A stretch of 64,000 nucleotides of DNA from an uncultured Collinsella sp. Its GTDB lineage: Bacteria > Actinomycetota > Coriobacteriia > Coriobacteriales > Coriobacteriaceae. Position 1 is the first letter of the stretch. Each line of letters opens with the position of its first letter. Below the pieces are notes generated by a model. That model made no database searches. It worked only from the letters and a program-made list of their open reading frames with translations, and was not told the DNA's origin. Position numbers and translations under genes: made by a program. Positions 36,855 to 44,877 of the stretch are shown here, one piece after another. The DNA lies in contig CABRHX010000001.1 of NCBI GenBank assembly GCA_902470805.1, positions 62,001 to 126,000 on the forward strand, in the 5' to 3' direction.

Positions 36855-38255
36855 ATGAAATATCAGGCAATGTCCGAAACAGTCCTAAAGGCTGTTGGCG
36901 GCAAAGAGAACATTACATCGGTAACTCATTGTGCGACGCGCCTTCGCATCGACGCACGAGACACCTCGATCATCGATCTCCAGCTCGCCAAATCGGCTGA
37001 CCAGGCGCTCGGGGCAGTAGTCAGCGGTGGCCAGCTTCAGGTAATCATCGGCCCCAACGTCACCGAGGCCTACAACGACTTCCTCGACTTCGCGGGAATC
37101 GAAGTCGGCGGTGGCACGGTTGCCGACGATGCCCAAACCGCCAAAGACCTTGCAGAAGGCATTAAAAGCGGTAACACCGCCATGGGCTTGATTGAGAAAT
37201 TCGGGAACGTCTCTGCACAGGTATTCATGCCCATCGTCCCGGCGCTCATCGTTGGCGGACTCATTCTTTCGATCAAGAATCTCCTGGTCAATTATTGTGG
37301 ATTGAGCACCGATAGCGGAACCGCCCAGGTTCTGCTGGCGATCTTCAGCGCCTCATTTAGCTTCCTGCCCGTTTACCTCGGCTATCAGCTCGCCGCCGTC
37401 ATGAAGATGCAGCCTATCATGGGCGCACTGCTGGGCGCAATCATGATTAGCTCGTCTATTAGCGGTGCTGAGGGTCTCGACTTTCTTGGCATCCCCATCC
37501 CGACGAATGACTACTCGAGCACGGTGGTGCCAATCGTACTGGGCGTTGTGTTCATGTACTTTGTTGATCGCGGTCTTCAGAAAATCATCCCCGACATTAC
37601 CAAACTGTTCTTGAAGCCGCTGCTCACCATGTTCATCGTCGTGCCTGTTGAGCTGATTATCCTCGGCCCCGCCGGCAGCATGATGGGCTACGCGCTGAGT
37701 GATGCCGCCACGTGGCTCATGGATAACGTGGCATTTATCGCTACTCCAATCCTTGCAGCCCTTAACCCCTATTTTGTCATGCTCGGTCTTGATAAGGCCT
37801 ACATCGCGATCGAAGTTACGAGCTTGGCGCAGCTCGGCTGGGCGCCCATCATCTTTGGCTTCATCTCAAACCTCTGCATTGGCGGCACGAGTCTCGCCTT
37901 GGCAACTGCAATGAAAGGCAACAAGGAGAAGAGAGGTATGGTCACCACGGTTGCCGTCACCGCACTCTGTGGCGTAACTGAGCCCGCATTTTACGGCTGC
38001 CTCATCGAGCGTCCCCGCCTGCTTGTCGGCACAGCAATCGGCGCCCTCTGCGCGGGACTCCCTGCAGGCATCTTCGTCCTGAAGGAGTATGTTGCGGGAG
38101 CATGCCCCGGTCTTCTTTCTGCGCTGATCTTTATCGCTCCCGATGGATCCATGGGCAACTTCGTACTGGCGTGCGTTGTCGCCGTCATCGCCATCGTTGT
38201 CTCGTTCATCGCTGCACGCGTGATCATCAAGAAGAATCCCAACTATATTGAGTAG
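36855..38255 (+). CDS. PTS beta-glucoside-type EIIBC permease (no EIIA domain)
   Basis: Membrane sugar importer and phosphorylating enzyme of 466 aa. The EIIB domain (residues 1-85) has the phospho-cysteine motif SVTHCATRLRI. EIIC follows with about ten membrane segments and the family signature GVTEPAFYG. BglP/BglF-type relatives often carry a C-terminal EIIA domain; this one ends after the last helix (IIKKNPNYIE), so phosphate must come from a separate EIIA such as the protein at 17491. GGAG lies ahead of the ATG. Aryl- or alkyl-beta-glucosides, cellobiose or related disaccharides are possible substrates; which one cannot be read. Confidence 0.93.
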   Translation: MKYQAMSETVLKAVGGKENITSVTHCATRLRIDARDTSIIDLQLAKSADQALGAVVSGGQLQVIIGPNVTEAYNDFLDFAGIEVGGGTVADDAQTAKDLAEGIKSGNTAMGLIEKFGNVSAQVFMPIVPALIVGGLILSIKNLLVNYCGLSTDSGTAQVLLAIFSASFSFLPVYLGYQLAAVMKMQPIMGALLGAIMISSSISGAEGLDFLGIPIPTNDYSSTVVPIVLGVVFMYFVDRGLQKIIPDITKLFLKPLLTMFIVVPVELIILGPAGSMMGYALSDAATWLMDNVAFIATPILAALNPYFVMLGLDKAYIAIEVTSLAQLGWAPIIFGFISNLCIGGTSLALATAMKGNKEKRGMVTTVAVTALCGVTEPAFYGCLIERPRLLVGTAIGALCAGLPAGIFVLKEYVAGACPGLLSALIFIAPDGSMGNFVLACVVAVIAIVVSFIAARVIIKKNPNYIE

Positions 38256-38356
38256 ATGCCCGCTGCTTGCATTGGGGACATCCTCGGCAGACCATTAGCA
38301 AGAACCCAAGAAGTCCCTTAGGAGCTCGATTAATCCATTCGGATTCCTCAGGCACA

Positions 38357-38391
38357 AACGACCCCGATTCCACAATGAAATCGGGGTCGTT
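38357..38391 (+). terminator. terminator of the GH1-PTS operon
   Basis: AACGACCCCGATT / AATCGGGGTCGTT perfect 13-base stem, then TGTTTC, 100 bases after the EIIBC stop. Confidence 0.85.
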
Positions 38392-38445
38392 GTTTCTAAA
38401 GCCTTCGATAGACAATCGGTGTTTACCTTAGCTCCCTATCCAAGT

Positions 38446-38480
38446 TAATTATCCACGCTCGTTCTCCGGTCGGAAGATTT
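38446..38480. repeat. partial copy of palindrome family 3 (right border)
   Basis: TAATTATCCACGCTCGTTCTCC followed by a GGTCGGAAGA stretch (seen across 38446-38477) matches the right half of the repeat at 34393-34427. Another AATCCACGCTCGAG lies at 38500-38514. No gene lies in 38256-38788 apart from these repeats, the terminators and the next palindromes. Confidence 0.65.
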
Positions 38481-38547
38481 TCTTCTCTCGCGTGTCCAGA
38501 AATCCACGCTCGAGCAGAACATCCAGGTCCGCACCCGCCCTTGTCTC

Positions 38548-38674
38548 GATCTGTAACAGCAAGAGGCCTATTCCGCTTCTACATGTTACAGATCAAGATA
38601 TTCCTAAAACACCCTAAGTTTCATCTCAATCTGTAACAGTTAGATGCCAAATATCGGTCTTGGTGTTACAGATT
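38548..38674. repeat. duplicated ATCTGTAACA palindrome
   Basis: Two hairpins of identical 47-base size, 80 bases apart: GATCTGTAACA (38548-38558) / TGTTACAGATC (38584-38594), and AATCTGTAACA (38628-38638) / TGTTACAGATT (38664-38674). Arms are perfect 11-mers; the loops are unrelated in sequence. Confidence 0.85.
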
Positions 38675-38739
38675 TAGACAAACTGGAGGACGAGACAAAC
38701 CAAAAACGGGATGGGCGCTAACCCGATGGCGCACCACCT

Positions 38740-38780
38740 AAATAGAAACGGGCTCTGTCCCATATAGAGACAGAGCCCGA
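38740..38780 (-). terminator. terminator after tRNA-Thr
   Basis: CGGGCTCTGTC / GACAGAGCCCG 11-base stem followed by TTTCTATTT on the minus strand. Confidence 0.85.
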
Positions 38781-38788
38781 AACTCTCA

Positions 38789-38863
38789 TGGAGCCAGTGA
38801 CAGGAATCGAACCTGCAACCCACTGATTACAAATCAGTTGCGCTACCGTTGCGCCACACTGGC
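38789..38863 (-). tRNA. tRNA-Thr (TGT)
   Basis: 75 bases; acceptor GCCAGTG / CACTGGC, anticodon loop TTTGTAA with TGT, T-arm GGTTCGATTCC, 3' CCA encoded. It is a single tRNA transcription unit with its own terminator, placed between the beta-glucoside module and the HTH-HipA gene. Confidence 0.96.
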
Positions 38864-39010
38864 ACACTTGGCGCTTTCGCGCGAAGCCTGTTAAGAATAA
38901 AGGAATTACGGACGGGGCGCAACAGGCCACACGGCGTTATACAAATATGCAAAATCCAGCAACAACGCGTACCAGGCCCGTTCATTTCTGTCGGTTCGCC
39001 CTCAATCTCA

Positions 39011-39083
39011 AAACCATTCGTCAGAACGAATAGTTTTAATTACAATTGCTATATATAAAACTATTCGTTTTGACGAAGGGTTT
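39011..39083. promoter_or_regulatory. double operator/promoter of the HTH-HipA gene
   Basis: A 28-base inverted repeat (39011-39038 and 39056-39083, two mismatches) in which each arm holds its own palindrome TTCGT-N4-ACGAA (39017-39030, 39064-39077). The 17-base centre is AT-rich and ends in TATATA, a probable -10. The right arm ends 4 bases before the start codon, so a bound repressor would block both polymerase and ribosome. The likely binder is the HTH of the encoded protein itself. Confidence 0.8.
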
Positions 39084-39087
39084 CGTG

Positions 39088-40428
39088 ATGCTTACTACCA
39101 AGGAAGCCGCCGAGCTGCTCGGCATCACTCCGCGCAGGGTGCAGGAGCTCATAAAAAACGGAGCACTTGATGCCCGCAAGGCTTCTGGTGTATGGCTCAT
39201 CGACAAAGACAGCGTCGACACGCGACTCCGTTCCGTGACCAAAACGGGGGGACGTCCCCGCCGCGGCCACGGTAAGAGCGAGATCGCGTTCACCCTCATG
39301 AATCGCACGCACGAAGTCGCTCAGCTGGTCTACAGCACATCGCGAAAAGACTTTACCCATATCGGCGCCGACATCGATTACGCCCACGCCCCTATTGGAG
39401 TATTTGGCCCTAATAGCCCCATATCGCTCGACTCTTTCCGCACTTGGTGGCGTGGCCGCGGTATCCCGCTCGCACGCATTGGGCTAGCCTCCCTGCTTGC
39501 AGAAGCCGCAGTTGATGTTCCCGATGAACTCGTACAGCGAAATCTTGGCCTCTCCTTATCCGACCAGTATTGGATTAGGCCCCAAGACTCCGGTCTCGCG
39601 TGGAAAGATATCAATTTCTTCAATAATGCTTTTGATGACGTCTCGCTAACCATTGCACCCTTCGCCCCAGAGGGCAAGGCAGCTGCTGCCAAGCCCGACA
39701 ACACCTCGGACGGCAATCTTCAAAAGTACTGGACATGCGAGGGTGACCGTCGAATCCTCCACAAGGCAGGTGCGCATCTAAACCAGGAACCCTATAACGA
39801 GATGGTGGCGACCGCACTCCACCGTCGCATCCTAAACGCCTGCGATTATGTGCCTTACTCGCTCGAAGGCGCGGGTACTTCCGCCTTGAGCACATGCAAT
39901 GTCTTCTTAACTGACGAAGAAGAATATGTCCCTGCGTTCTATGTAAACCAGCATGCAAATGCAGACGAGCGACTAACCGATTACGAACGGTATGTAGCAA
40001 ACTGCGAAGAGCTTGGAGCGACAGATATAAAAGACGCCCTTGACCGCATGATCGTGTGCGACGACATCATCGCCAACTATGACCGCCATTGGCGTAACTT
40101 TGGCCTTGTGCGAAACGTAAACACGCTAGCCTGCAGACCAGCCCCCATCTTCGATTCGGGCTCATCACTCTGGTGCAACATATCACTAGAAGAGCTTAGG
40201 GCGGGAGAGCACAGTTTTACCAGCGCACAATTTCATTCAAGCCCCGCCAAACAAATGTTGCTCGTCGAGGACATGGGCTGGTTTGACGGCGACAAACTCG
40301 AAGGCTTCGTTGACGAGGCAATCGAGATTCTGTCCAGAAACGACGCGCTCACGGCAAGGCTGCCATATCTAAAAGAGGCGCTAACGTGGCGCCTCGAAAG
40401 AATGATCGACATCGCTGAATGGAGTTAG
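39088..40428 (+). CDS. single-chain HTH-HipA-like kinase protein
   Basis: A 446-aa protein. Residues 1-46 form a MerR/excisionase-type helix-turn-helix (TTKEAAELLGITPRRVQELI, then KASGVWLIDKDSVD). A basic linker (GGRPRRGHGK) leads to a region resembling HipA kinases: LHKAG at 224-228, NEMVATALHRR (237-247), a catalytic-loop-like NYDRHWRN with D332 and N337, and PIFDSGS with D356 as the metal-binding aspartate. Thus antitoxin-like DNA binding and kinase-like parts sit on one chain, without a partner gene. Codon use is more AT-rich than housekeeping genes. Start at 39088 after GAAGG; an upstream ATG lies inside the operator. Kinase activity and target are inference. Confidence 0.75.
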   Translation: MLTTKEAAELLGITPRRVQELIKNGALDARKASGVWLIDKDSVDTRLRSVTKTGGRPRRGHGKSEIAFTLMNRTHEVAQLVYSTSRKDFTHIGADIDYAHAPIGVFGPNSPISLDSFRTWWRGRGIPLARIGLASLLAEAAVDVPDELVQRNLGLSLSDQYWIRPQDSGLAWKDINFFNNAFDDVSLTIAPFAPEGKAAAAKPDNTSDGNLQKYWTCEGDRRILHKAGAHLNQEPYNEMVATALHRRILNACDYVPYSLEGAGTSALSTCNVFLTDEEEYVPAFYVNQHANADERLTDYERYVANCEELGATDIKDALDRMIVCDDIIANYDRHWRNFGLVRNVNTLACRPAPIFDSGSSLWCNISLEELRAGEHSFTSAQFHSSPAKQMLLVEDMGWFDGDKLEGFVDEAIEILSRNDALTARLPYLKEALTWRLERMIDIAEWS

Positions 40429-40455
40429 CAAGACAGCATTGCCCCGCCAACTCCC

Positions 40456-41133
40456 CTACCTCCCGCGCAGGGCCTTGAGCTTGGCCAGGGCATCGGGGCT
40501 CAGGCGGCTACCCAGAGTCATCTTGATCTGCGGAGCTTCCTCTGCCTCGTGCACGTCGTTGTCGATCTGTTTGATCTCGTCCACCAGCATGCGGCTCGAG
40601 ATACGCGTGACACCCTTGCCCATGACGACGGCCTGAATCGTTCCGTCGCTCGACACCACGGAGCACGCGCGGCCCTCCTCACGCGCCTCGATGCAGAGCT
40701 TCTGCACCACGGTATCGGCAGAGACGCCCGTCGGCGAAAACTCGATGCGCACGCCGCGGGCCGGCAAGTTGGGGCGCTCGCTGGAGATATTGCCCGCGCC
40801 GTCGAACACGATCACGGCCTCGTAGCGGCCCTGGGCAAAGGCGGCGACGTCGTTGATGAGGGCGGTGCGCGCCATATCGTGAACGTCGCTGGAATACGGA
40901 TCGTCGGAATGGTCGTATACGAGCTTTTCGTAGCGCGGCGTGCAGTGGATCACGTTGTAACCGTCGACCACCAGCAGCTCGGGCTTATTGGAATGCACCG
41001 TCGAAACCGGATCGGCGATGGCCTGCGCAAACGCATTGCCGCCCACGCCATAGGTCGCGGCCGAAACAATCGGCTTGGCCGAGCCTTCGCCAAAGCGCTT
41101 GGCCTTGGACTTGGCGCGGTTCTTCTTGGACAT
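40456..41133 (-). CDS. NYN-domain (YacP-like) putative endoribonuclease
   Basis: Protein of 225 aa with a PIN-like NYN domain: LLVVDGYNVIH (about residues 53-63, first catalytic aspartate), VIVFDGAGN and SSDGTIQ. Relatives include YacP/Rae1, which cuts mRNA in the ribosomal A site. A lysine/arginine-rich N-terminal tail (MSKKNRAKSKAKRFG) precedes it. The gene starts 3 bases after the rlmB stop, and the rlmB-yacP order is conserved in many Gram-positive bacteria, so joint transcription is certain in practice. The end converges on the HTH-HipA gene. Confidence 0.88.
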   Translation of the reverse strand: MSKKNRAKSKAKRFGEGSAKPIVSAATYGVGGNAFAQAIADPVSTVHSNKPELLVVDGYNVIHCTPRYEKLVYDHSDDPYSSDVHDMARTALINDVAAFAQGRYEAVIVFDGAGNISSERPNLPARGVRIEFSPTGVSADTVVQKLCIEAREEGRACSVVSSDGTIQAVVMGKGVTRISSRMLVDEIKQIDNDVHEAEEAPQIKMTLGSRLSPDALAKLKALRGR

Positions 41134-41136
41134 GCG

Positions 41137-42051
41137 CTACTCCTCCCCCATGAGCTCGCCGGCGTTGCGACGTAACCACTCAAAGCATAGCGCCGTGGTC
41201 GCCTGGGCAACGTTGAGGCTCTCGGTCATACCGCGCTGGGGAAGCTTGGTCAAGAAGTCGCATTTCTCGAGCACCAGGCGCGAGATGCCGTCGCCCTCGG
41301 AGCCCATGACGAGCGCCACGCGACCCTCGAAGGGAGCATCCCAGCAACTGCCTTCGGCGTGCTCGGAGGCACCGCCCACCCAAAAGCCAGCGGCCTTGAG
41401 GTCGTCGAGTGCACGGGCGATATTTGGAACCTGCGCGATAGGCAGATGCATGACGGCGCCGGCTGAGGTCTTGTAGCTGCCCACGGTCACGCCGGCGGCA
41501 CGCTTATTGGCGATGACGACGCCGGCCGCGCCCACGACCTCGGCGGAGCGCACGATGGCGCCAAAGTTACCGTCGTCAGTCACATGGTCGAGTACGATGA
41601 CAAGCGCCGGACCGTCGCCCGCGCGGTCGAGGATATCGGCGACATCGGCATAGGGGAAGTTGCCAACCTCGAGCGCAATGCCCTGGTGAGCGCCATGGCT
41701 CGACAGTGCGTCGAGCTGCGCGCGCGGCACATACTTAATGCGGACACCCGCGGCGTTGAGGTCGTCGACCAGGCGCGACAGGGCGGCATCGCGCTCCCCG
41801 CCCTCGGCGATGAGCGCGCACTTGACGGGAAAACCAGTGCGCAGCGCCTCGGCGGCAGCACGTCGTCCCTCGATAAACTCACCCTTGGGAGCCTGGACAG
41901 CGTCGCGGTTGCGATCGCGCTGCGGACGTGCGACCTGGTTGCGATCGCGCTGGCCCTTGGGAGCGGCAGCGCGATCGTTACGGCGAATCGGACGCGAGCC
42001 AGAAGCGGCCTGCTTGCCGCCACGAGGCGCACGCTTGCGATTGTCGGCCAT
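41137..42051 (-). CDS. rlmB: 23S rRNA 2'-O-ribose methyltransferase (TrmH/SpoU family)
   Basis: Methylates a ribose in 23S rRNA (RlmB modifies G2251) or a related RNA; 304 aa. An arginine/lysine-rich N-terminal tail of about 55 residues, probably disordered, precedes the substrate-binding domain (FIEGRRAAAEAL) and the SPOUT knot with the three family motifs: DHVTDDGNFGAIVRSAE, VMGSEGDGI and MTESLNVAQATTALCFE. AAGGAGG lies 7 bases before the ATG at 42051. The 143-base gap to cysS holds no recognisable gene. Confidence 0.92.
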   Translation of the reverse strand: MADNRKRAPRGGKQAASGSRPIRRNDRAAAPKGQRDRNQVARPQRDRNRDAVQAPKGEFIEGRRAAAEALRTGFPVKCALIAEGGERDAALSRLVDDLNAAGVRIKYVPRAQLDALSSHGAHQGIALEVGNFPYADVADILDRAGDGPALVIVLDHVTDDGNFGAIVRSAEVVGAAGVVIANKRAAGVTVGSYKTSAGAVMHLPIAQVPNIARALDDLKAAGFWVGGASEHAEGSCWDAPFEGRVALVMGSEGDGISRLVLEKCDFLTKLPQRGMTESLNVAQATTALCFEWLRRNAGELMGEE

Positions 42052-42194
42052 AAAGCGACCTCCTTAAATAGATAACGAACAAGAATCGACCGTCCGAGCC
42101 ACGGCACCTTGCCTTTCAATCGTCGGGCATGACCACCAGGTCTATGCCCTCCTCTTTCAAGGCAATCTGCCGCACCTCGAACGGTCGACAAATA

Positions 42195-43661
42195 CTAGAG
42201 ACTCTTAATACGAGTGCCCGCAGCAGTATCCTCGATCGTCAGCCCGAGGTCCTTGAGCTGATCGCGGATGGCGTCTGCCAGATCCCAGTTCTTGGCGGCG
42301 CGGGCCTCGGCGCGGGCCTCGAGAATCTTAGCAGCGGCCTCGTCCACGTCGTCGCCCGTGTAGGCGACCAGGCCAGCGGCAACGCCCAGCAGGCCCAGCG
42401 GCAACTCGACCTTGGGCTCGGGAAGCTCAACGCCAAACGTGTCGAGCAGCTCGACCAGCGTATCAGCGGCAGCAAGCGCGGCGGCCTTGTCGGCAGCATC
42501 GCCCGCCTGCTCCAGATACTGGTTGCATTCGGTGACAAAGCCAAAGACGGCACCCATGGCACCGGCGGTGTTAAAGTCGTCGTCCATGCACTCCTTAAAG
42601 GCGGCACGGGTCTCGGCGGCCTTGGCGGCAAACGCCTTGGATGCCGCCTCATCGGCATCGGCCGTCGCATGGTTCGCGGCCCAGCGCAGGTTCTCGACCG
42701 TGCCGGCGATACGCGTGAGCGAGTTCTCGGCACCCTCCAGGCGCTCCCAAGAGAAGTCGAGCGGCGAGCGATAGCTCGTCTGTAGCATCAGCAAGCGCAG
42801 AGCCGCGGCAGAGTGCTGCTCGAGCACCTCGGCCAGCGTAAAGAAGTTACCGAGCGACTTGGACATCTTCTCGCCGTCGACCAGCAGCATGCCCGTGTGC
42901 ATCCAGGTGTTGGAGAAGCCCTGGTGCCAGGCGCAGGTGGCCTGGGCGCACTCGTTCTCGTGATGCGGGAAGGCAAGGTCGGAGCCACCGCCGTGAATGT
43001 CGATCGGGGTGCCCAGATAGCGGTGCACCATGGCGGCGCACTCGGTGTGCCAACCGGGACGGCCCTCGCCCCAGGGGCTCGGCCAGCTGGGCTCGCCGGG
43101 CTTGGCGGCCTTCCATAGGGCAAAGTCGAGCGGGTCGTTCTTGTCCTCGTTCTCCTCGATGCGCGCGCCCACCATAAGGTCGTCGATGTTGCGGCCCGAG
43201 ACCTGACCATAGTTGGGGTCGCTGCGCACGGCAAAGTACACGTCGCCGTTATCGGCGGCGTAAGCGTGGCCCTGCTCGATGAGCGTCTTGATCATGGCGA
43301 TCATGGGGCCGATCTCCTTGGTGGCGCGGGGGCGCACGTCGGGATCGAGCACGTTGGCGGCGCGCATGACGCCGATGAACTTGTCGGAGAACTCCGTCGC
43401 GACCTCGGCAGCCGTACGGCCCTGCTCGTTGGCGCGCTTGATGATCTTGTCATCGACATCGGTGAGGTTCTGTGCGAACGTGACCTCGTAGCCGCTCGCG
43501 ATGAGCCAGCGACGAATCACGTCAAAGCTGATGAACGTGCGGGCATTGCCGATGTGGATGTTGTCGTAGACCGTGGGGCCGCACACGTACATGCGGACCT
43601 TGCCGGACTCGATGGGCTGGAACTCTTCCTTTTTATGGGTAGCGCTGTTGTAGATACGCAT
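42195..43661 (-). CDS. cysS: cysteinyl-tRNA synthetase
   Basis: Class I synthetase charging tRNA-Cys; 488 aa. The HIGH-type motif is HIGN (36-39) and the KMSKS loop is intact (about residue 265). Zinc-binding residues include C27 in YVCGPT and the later CAAMVH and HHENE regions. AAGGAG precedes the ATG, inside the end of ispF, 3 bases after its stop. It belongs to the disA-ispD-ispF-cysS-rlmB-yacP operon. Confidence 0.97.
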   Translation of the reverse strand: MRIYNSATHKKEEFQPIESGKVRMYVCGPTVYDNIHIGNARTFISFDVIRRWLIASGYEVTFAQNLTDVDDKIIKRANEQGRTAAEVATEFSDKFIGVMRAANVLDPDVRPRATKEIGPMIAMIKTLIEQGHAYAADNGDVYFAVRSDPNYGQVSGRNIDDLMVGARIEENEDKNDPLDFALWKAAKPGEPSWPSPWGEGRPGWHTECAAMVHRYLGTPIDIHGGGSDLAFPHHENECAQATCAWHQGFSNTWMHTGMLLVDGEKMSKSLGNFFTLAEVLEQHSAAALRLLMLQTSYRSPLDFSWERLEGAENSLTRIAGTVENLRWAANHATADADEAASKAFAAKAAETRAAFKECMDDDFNTAGAMGAVFGFVTECNQYLEQAGDAADKAAALAAADTLVELLDTFGVELPEPKVELPLGLLGVAAGLVAYTGDDVDEAAAKILEARAEARAAKNWDLADAIRDQLKDLGLTIEDTAAGTRIKSL

Positions 43662-43664
43662 TCG

Positions 43665-44159
43665 TTACTCCTTAGCGGTTTTCTGTAGCAGGCAGACGGC
43701 CCAGGCGCCAATTCCCTCGCCTTGGCCTTCCCAACCGAGCTTTTCGGTCGTAGTGGCGGCAACACCCACGTTTTCGACGTCAACGCCCAGAGCATGGGCA
43801 AGGTTGGCGCGCATGGCATCGCGGTGCGGGGTGATCTTGGGTTGCTGACAGGCAATGGTGCAATCGGCATCGACAAACTCAAAGCCCAGCTCGCGCGCAT
43901 AGTCCATCACGCGAGCAAGCAGCACCATCGAGTCGGCACCCTCGTAGGCAGGATCGGTGTCGGGGAACAGTTTGCCGATGTCTCCCCCGCGGCAGGCGCC
44001 CAGAATGGCGTCGGCCAGCGCGTGCGCGAGCACATCGGCATCCGAGTGGCCCAGCAGACCGCGCTCGTAGGGAATGTCGACCCCGCCGATAATACATCGA
44101 CGCCCCTCCACCAGACGGTGAACGTCGTAGCCGTGTCCAATGCGCAGGTTACTGAACAT
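43665..44159 (-). CDS. ispF: 2-C-methyl-D-erythritol 2,4-cyclodiphosphate synthase
   Basis: Fifth enzyme of the non-mevalonate (MEP) isoprenoid pathway; cytoplasmic trimer, 164 aa. Metal ligands lie in GYDVHRL (D11, H13) and LGHSDADVLAHA; TTTEKLGWEGQGEGI near the C-terminus is the conserved CDP-binding region. Its start overlaps the end of ispD by 11 bases, so translation is coupled. Confidence 0.97.
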   Translation of the reverse strand: MFSNLRIGHGYDVHRLVEGRRCIIGGVDIPYERGLLGHSDADVLAHALADAILGACRGGDIGKLFPDTDPAYEGADSMVLLARVMDYARELGFEFVDADCTIACQQPKITPHRDAMRANLAHALGVDVENVGVAATTTEKLGWEGQGEGIGAWAVCLLQKTAKE

Positions 44160-44877
44160 GGGGAAGGTCCTCTCCCTCGGCCATGCGGCCGAGCAGAATC
44201 GCGGTTACGGGACGCAGGTCCTCGGGCACCGTCACCTTAAGGTTATCGCGCGGGCTCTGGACGCAGCGGACGCGCCCACCCATGCGCTCGACCAGCGAAG
44301 AATCGTCGGTGCCGATAAAGCCCTCGGCGATGGCTGCGGTGTGGGCGCGCTTCATGGCGTCGACGCTAAAGATCTGCGGCGTCTGTGCGGCCCAATAAAG
44401 TTCGCGCGGCGGCGTCTCGACGATATTATCGCCGTCGACGATCTTGAGCGTGTCGATCGCGGGCTGGCCGCACACGACACCGTCGAGGGTACGGTCGCTC
44501 ACGAGCACGTCGATAGCGTGATCGATGGCCTCGGTCGTAATGAGCGGACGAGCGCCGTCGTGAATGGCGACGTATTCAAAGCCCGCCGGAACCGCATGCA
44601 CGCCGGCACGGGTGGAATCCTGGCGGGTCTCGCCGGCATCGGCAAAGCTGATAGGCGTGTCATAGCCAAACGGGTCGATGGCCAGGCGGCGCATCTCGGC
44701 ACGACGCTCGGCAGGGCAAACCACGACGATGTGGCCGACCCTTTCGACCCGATCAAATGCGCGGATGGACCAGCTCATAAGCGGACGACCCGCTACATTG
44801 ACGAGTTGCTTGCCACCGGGGTTACCAAAGCGCTGGCCGCTGCCACCGGCAACGACCACGGCGCATACGGGCGCCAT
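44149..44877 (-). CDS. ispD: 2-C-methyl-D-erythritol 4-phosphate cytidylyltransferase
   Basis: Third step of the MEP pathway: makes CDP-methylerythritol from CTP and MEP; 242 aa. N-terminal VVVAGGSGQRFG is the CTP-binding loop, with the catalytic lysine following in GGKQL; IHDGARPL and AAQTPQIF are also characteristic. Its start ATG overlaps the disA stop by one base (TAATG), and its end overlaps ispF. Confidence 0.97.
   Translation of the reverse strand: MAPVCAVVVAGGSGQRFGNPGGKQLVNVAGRPLMSWSIRAFDRVERVGHIVVVCPAERRAEMRRLAIDPFGYDTPISFADAGETRQDSTRAGVHAVPAGFEYVAIHDGARPLITTEAIDHAIDVLVSDRTLDGVVCGQPAIDTLKIVDGDNIVETPPRELYWAAQTPQIFSVDAMKRAHTAAIAEGFIGTDDSSLVERMGGRVRCVQSPRDNLKVTVPEDLRPVTAILLGRMAEGEDLPHVQ

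Noticed and set aside
42120..42190. short minus-strand peptide VRQIALKEEGIDLVVMPDD between cysS and rlmB
   Set aside because: Only 19 codons with a possible GTG start and no ribosome-binding site. It reads like a protein tail, perhaps a remnant, but the evidence is too thin to call a gene.
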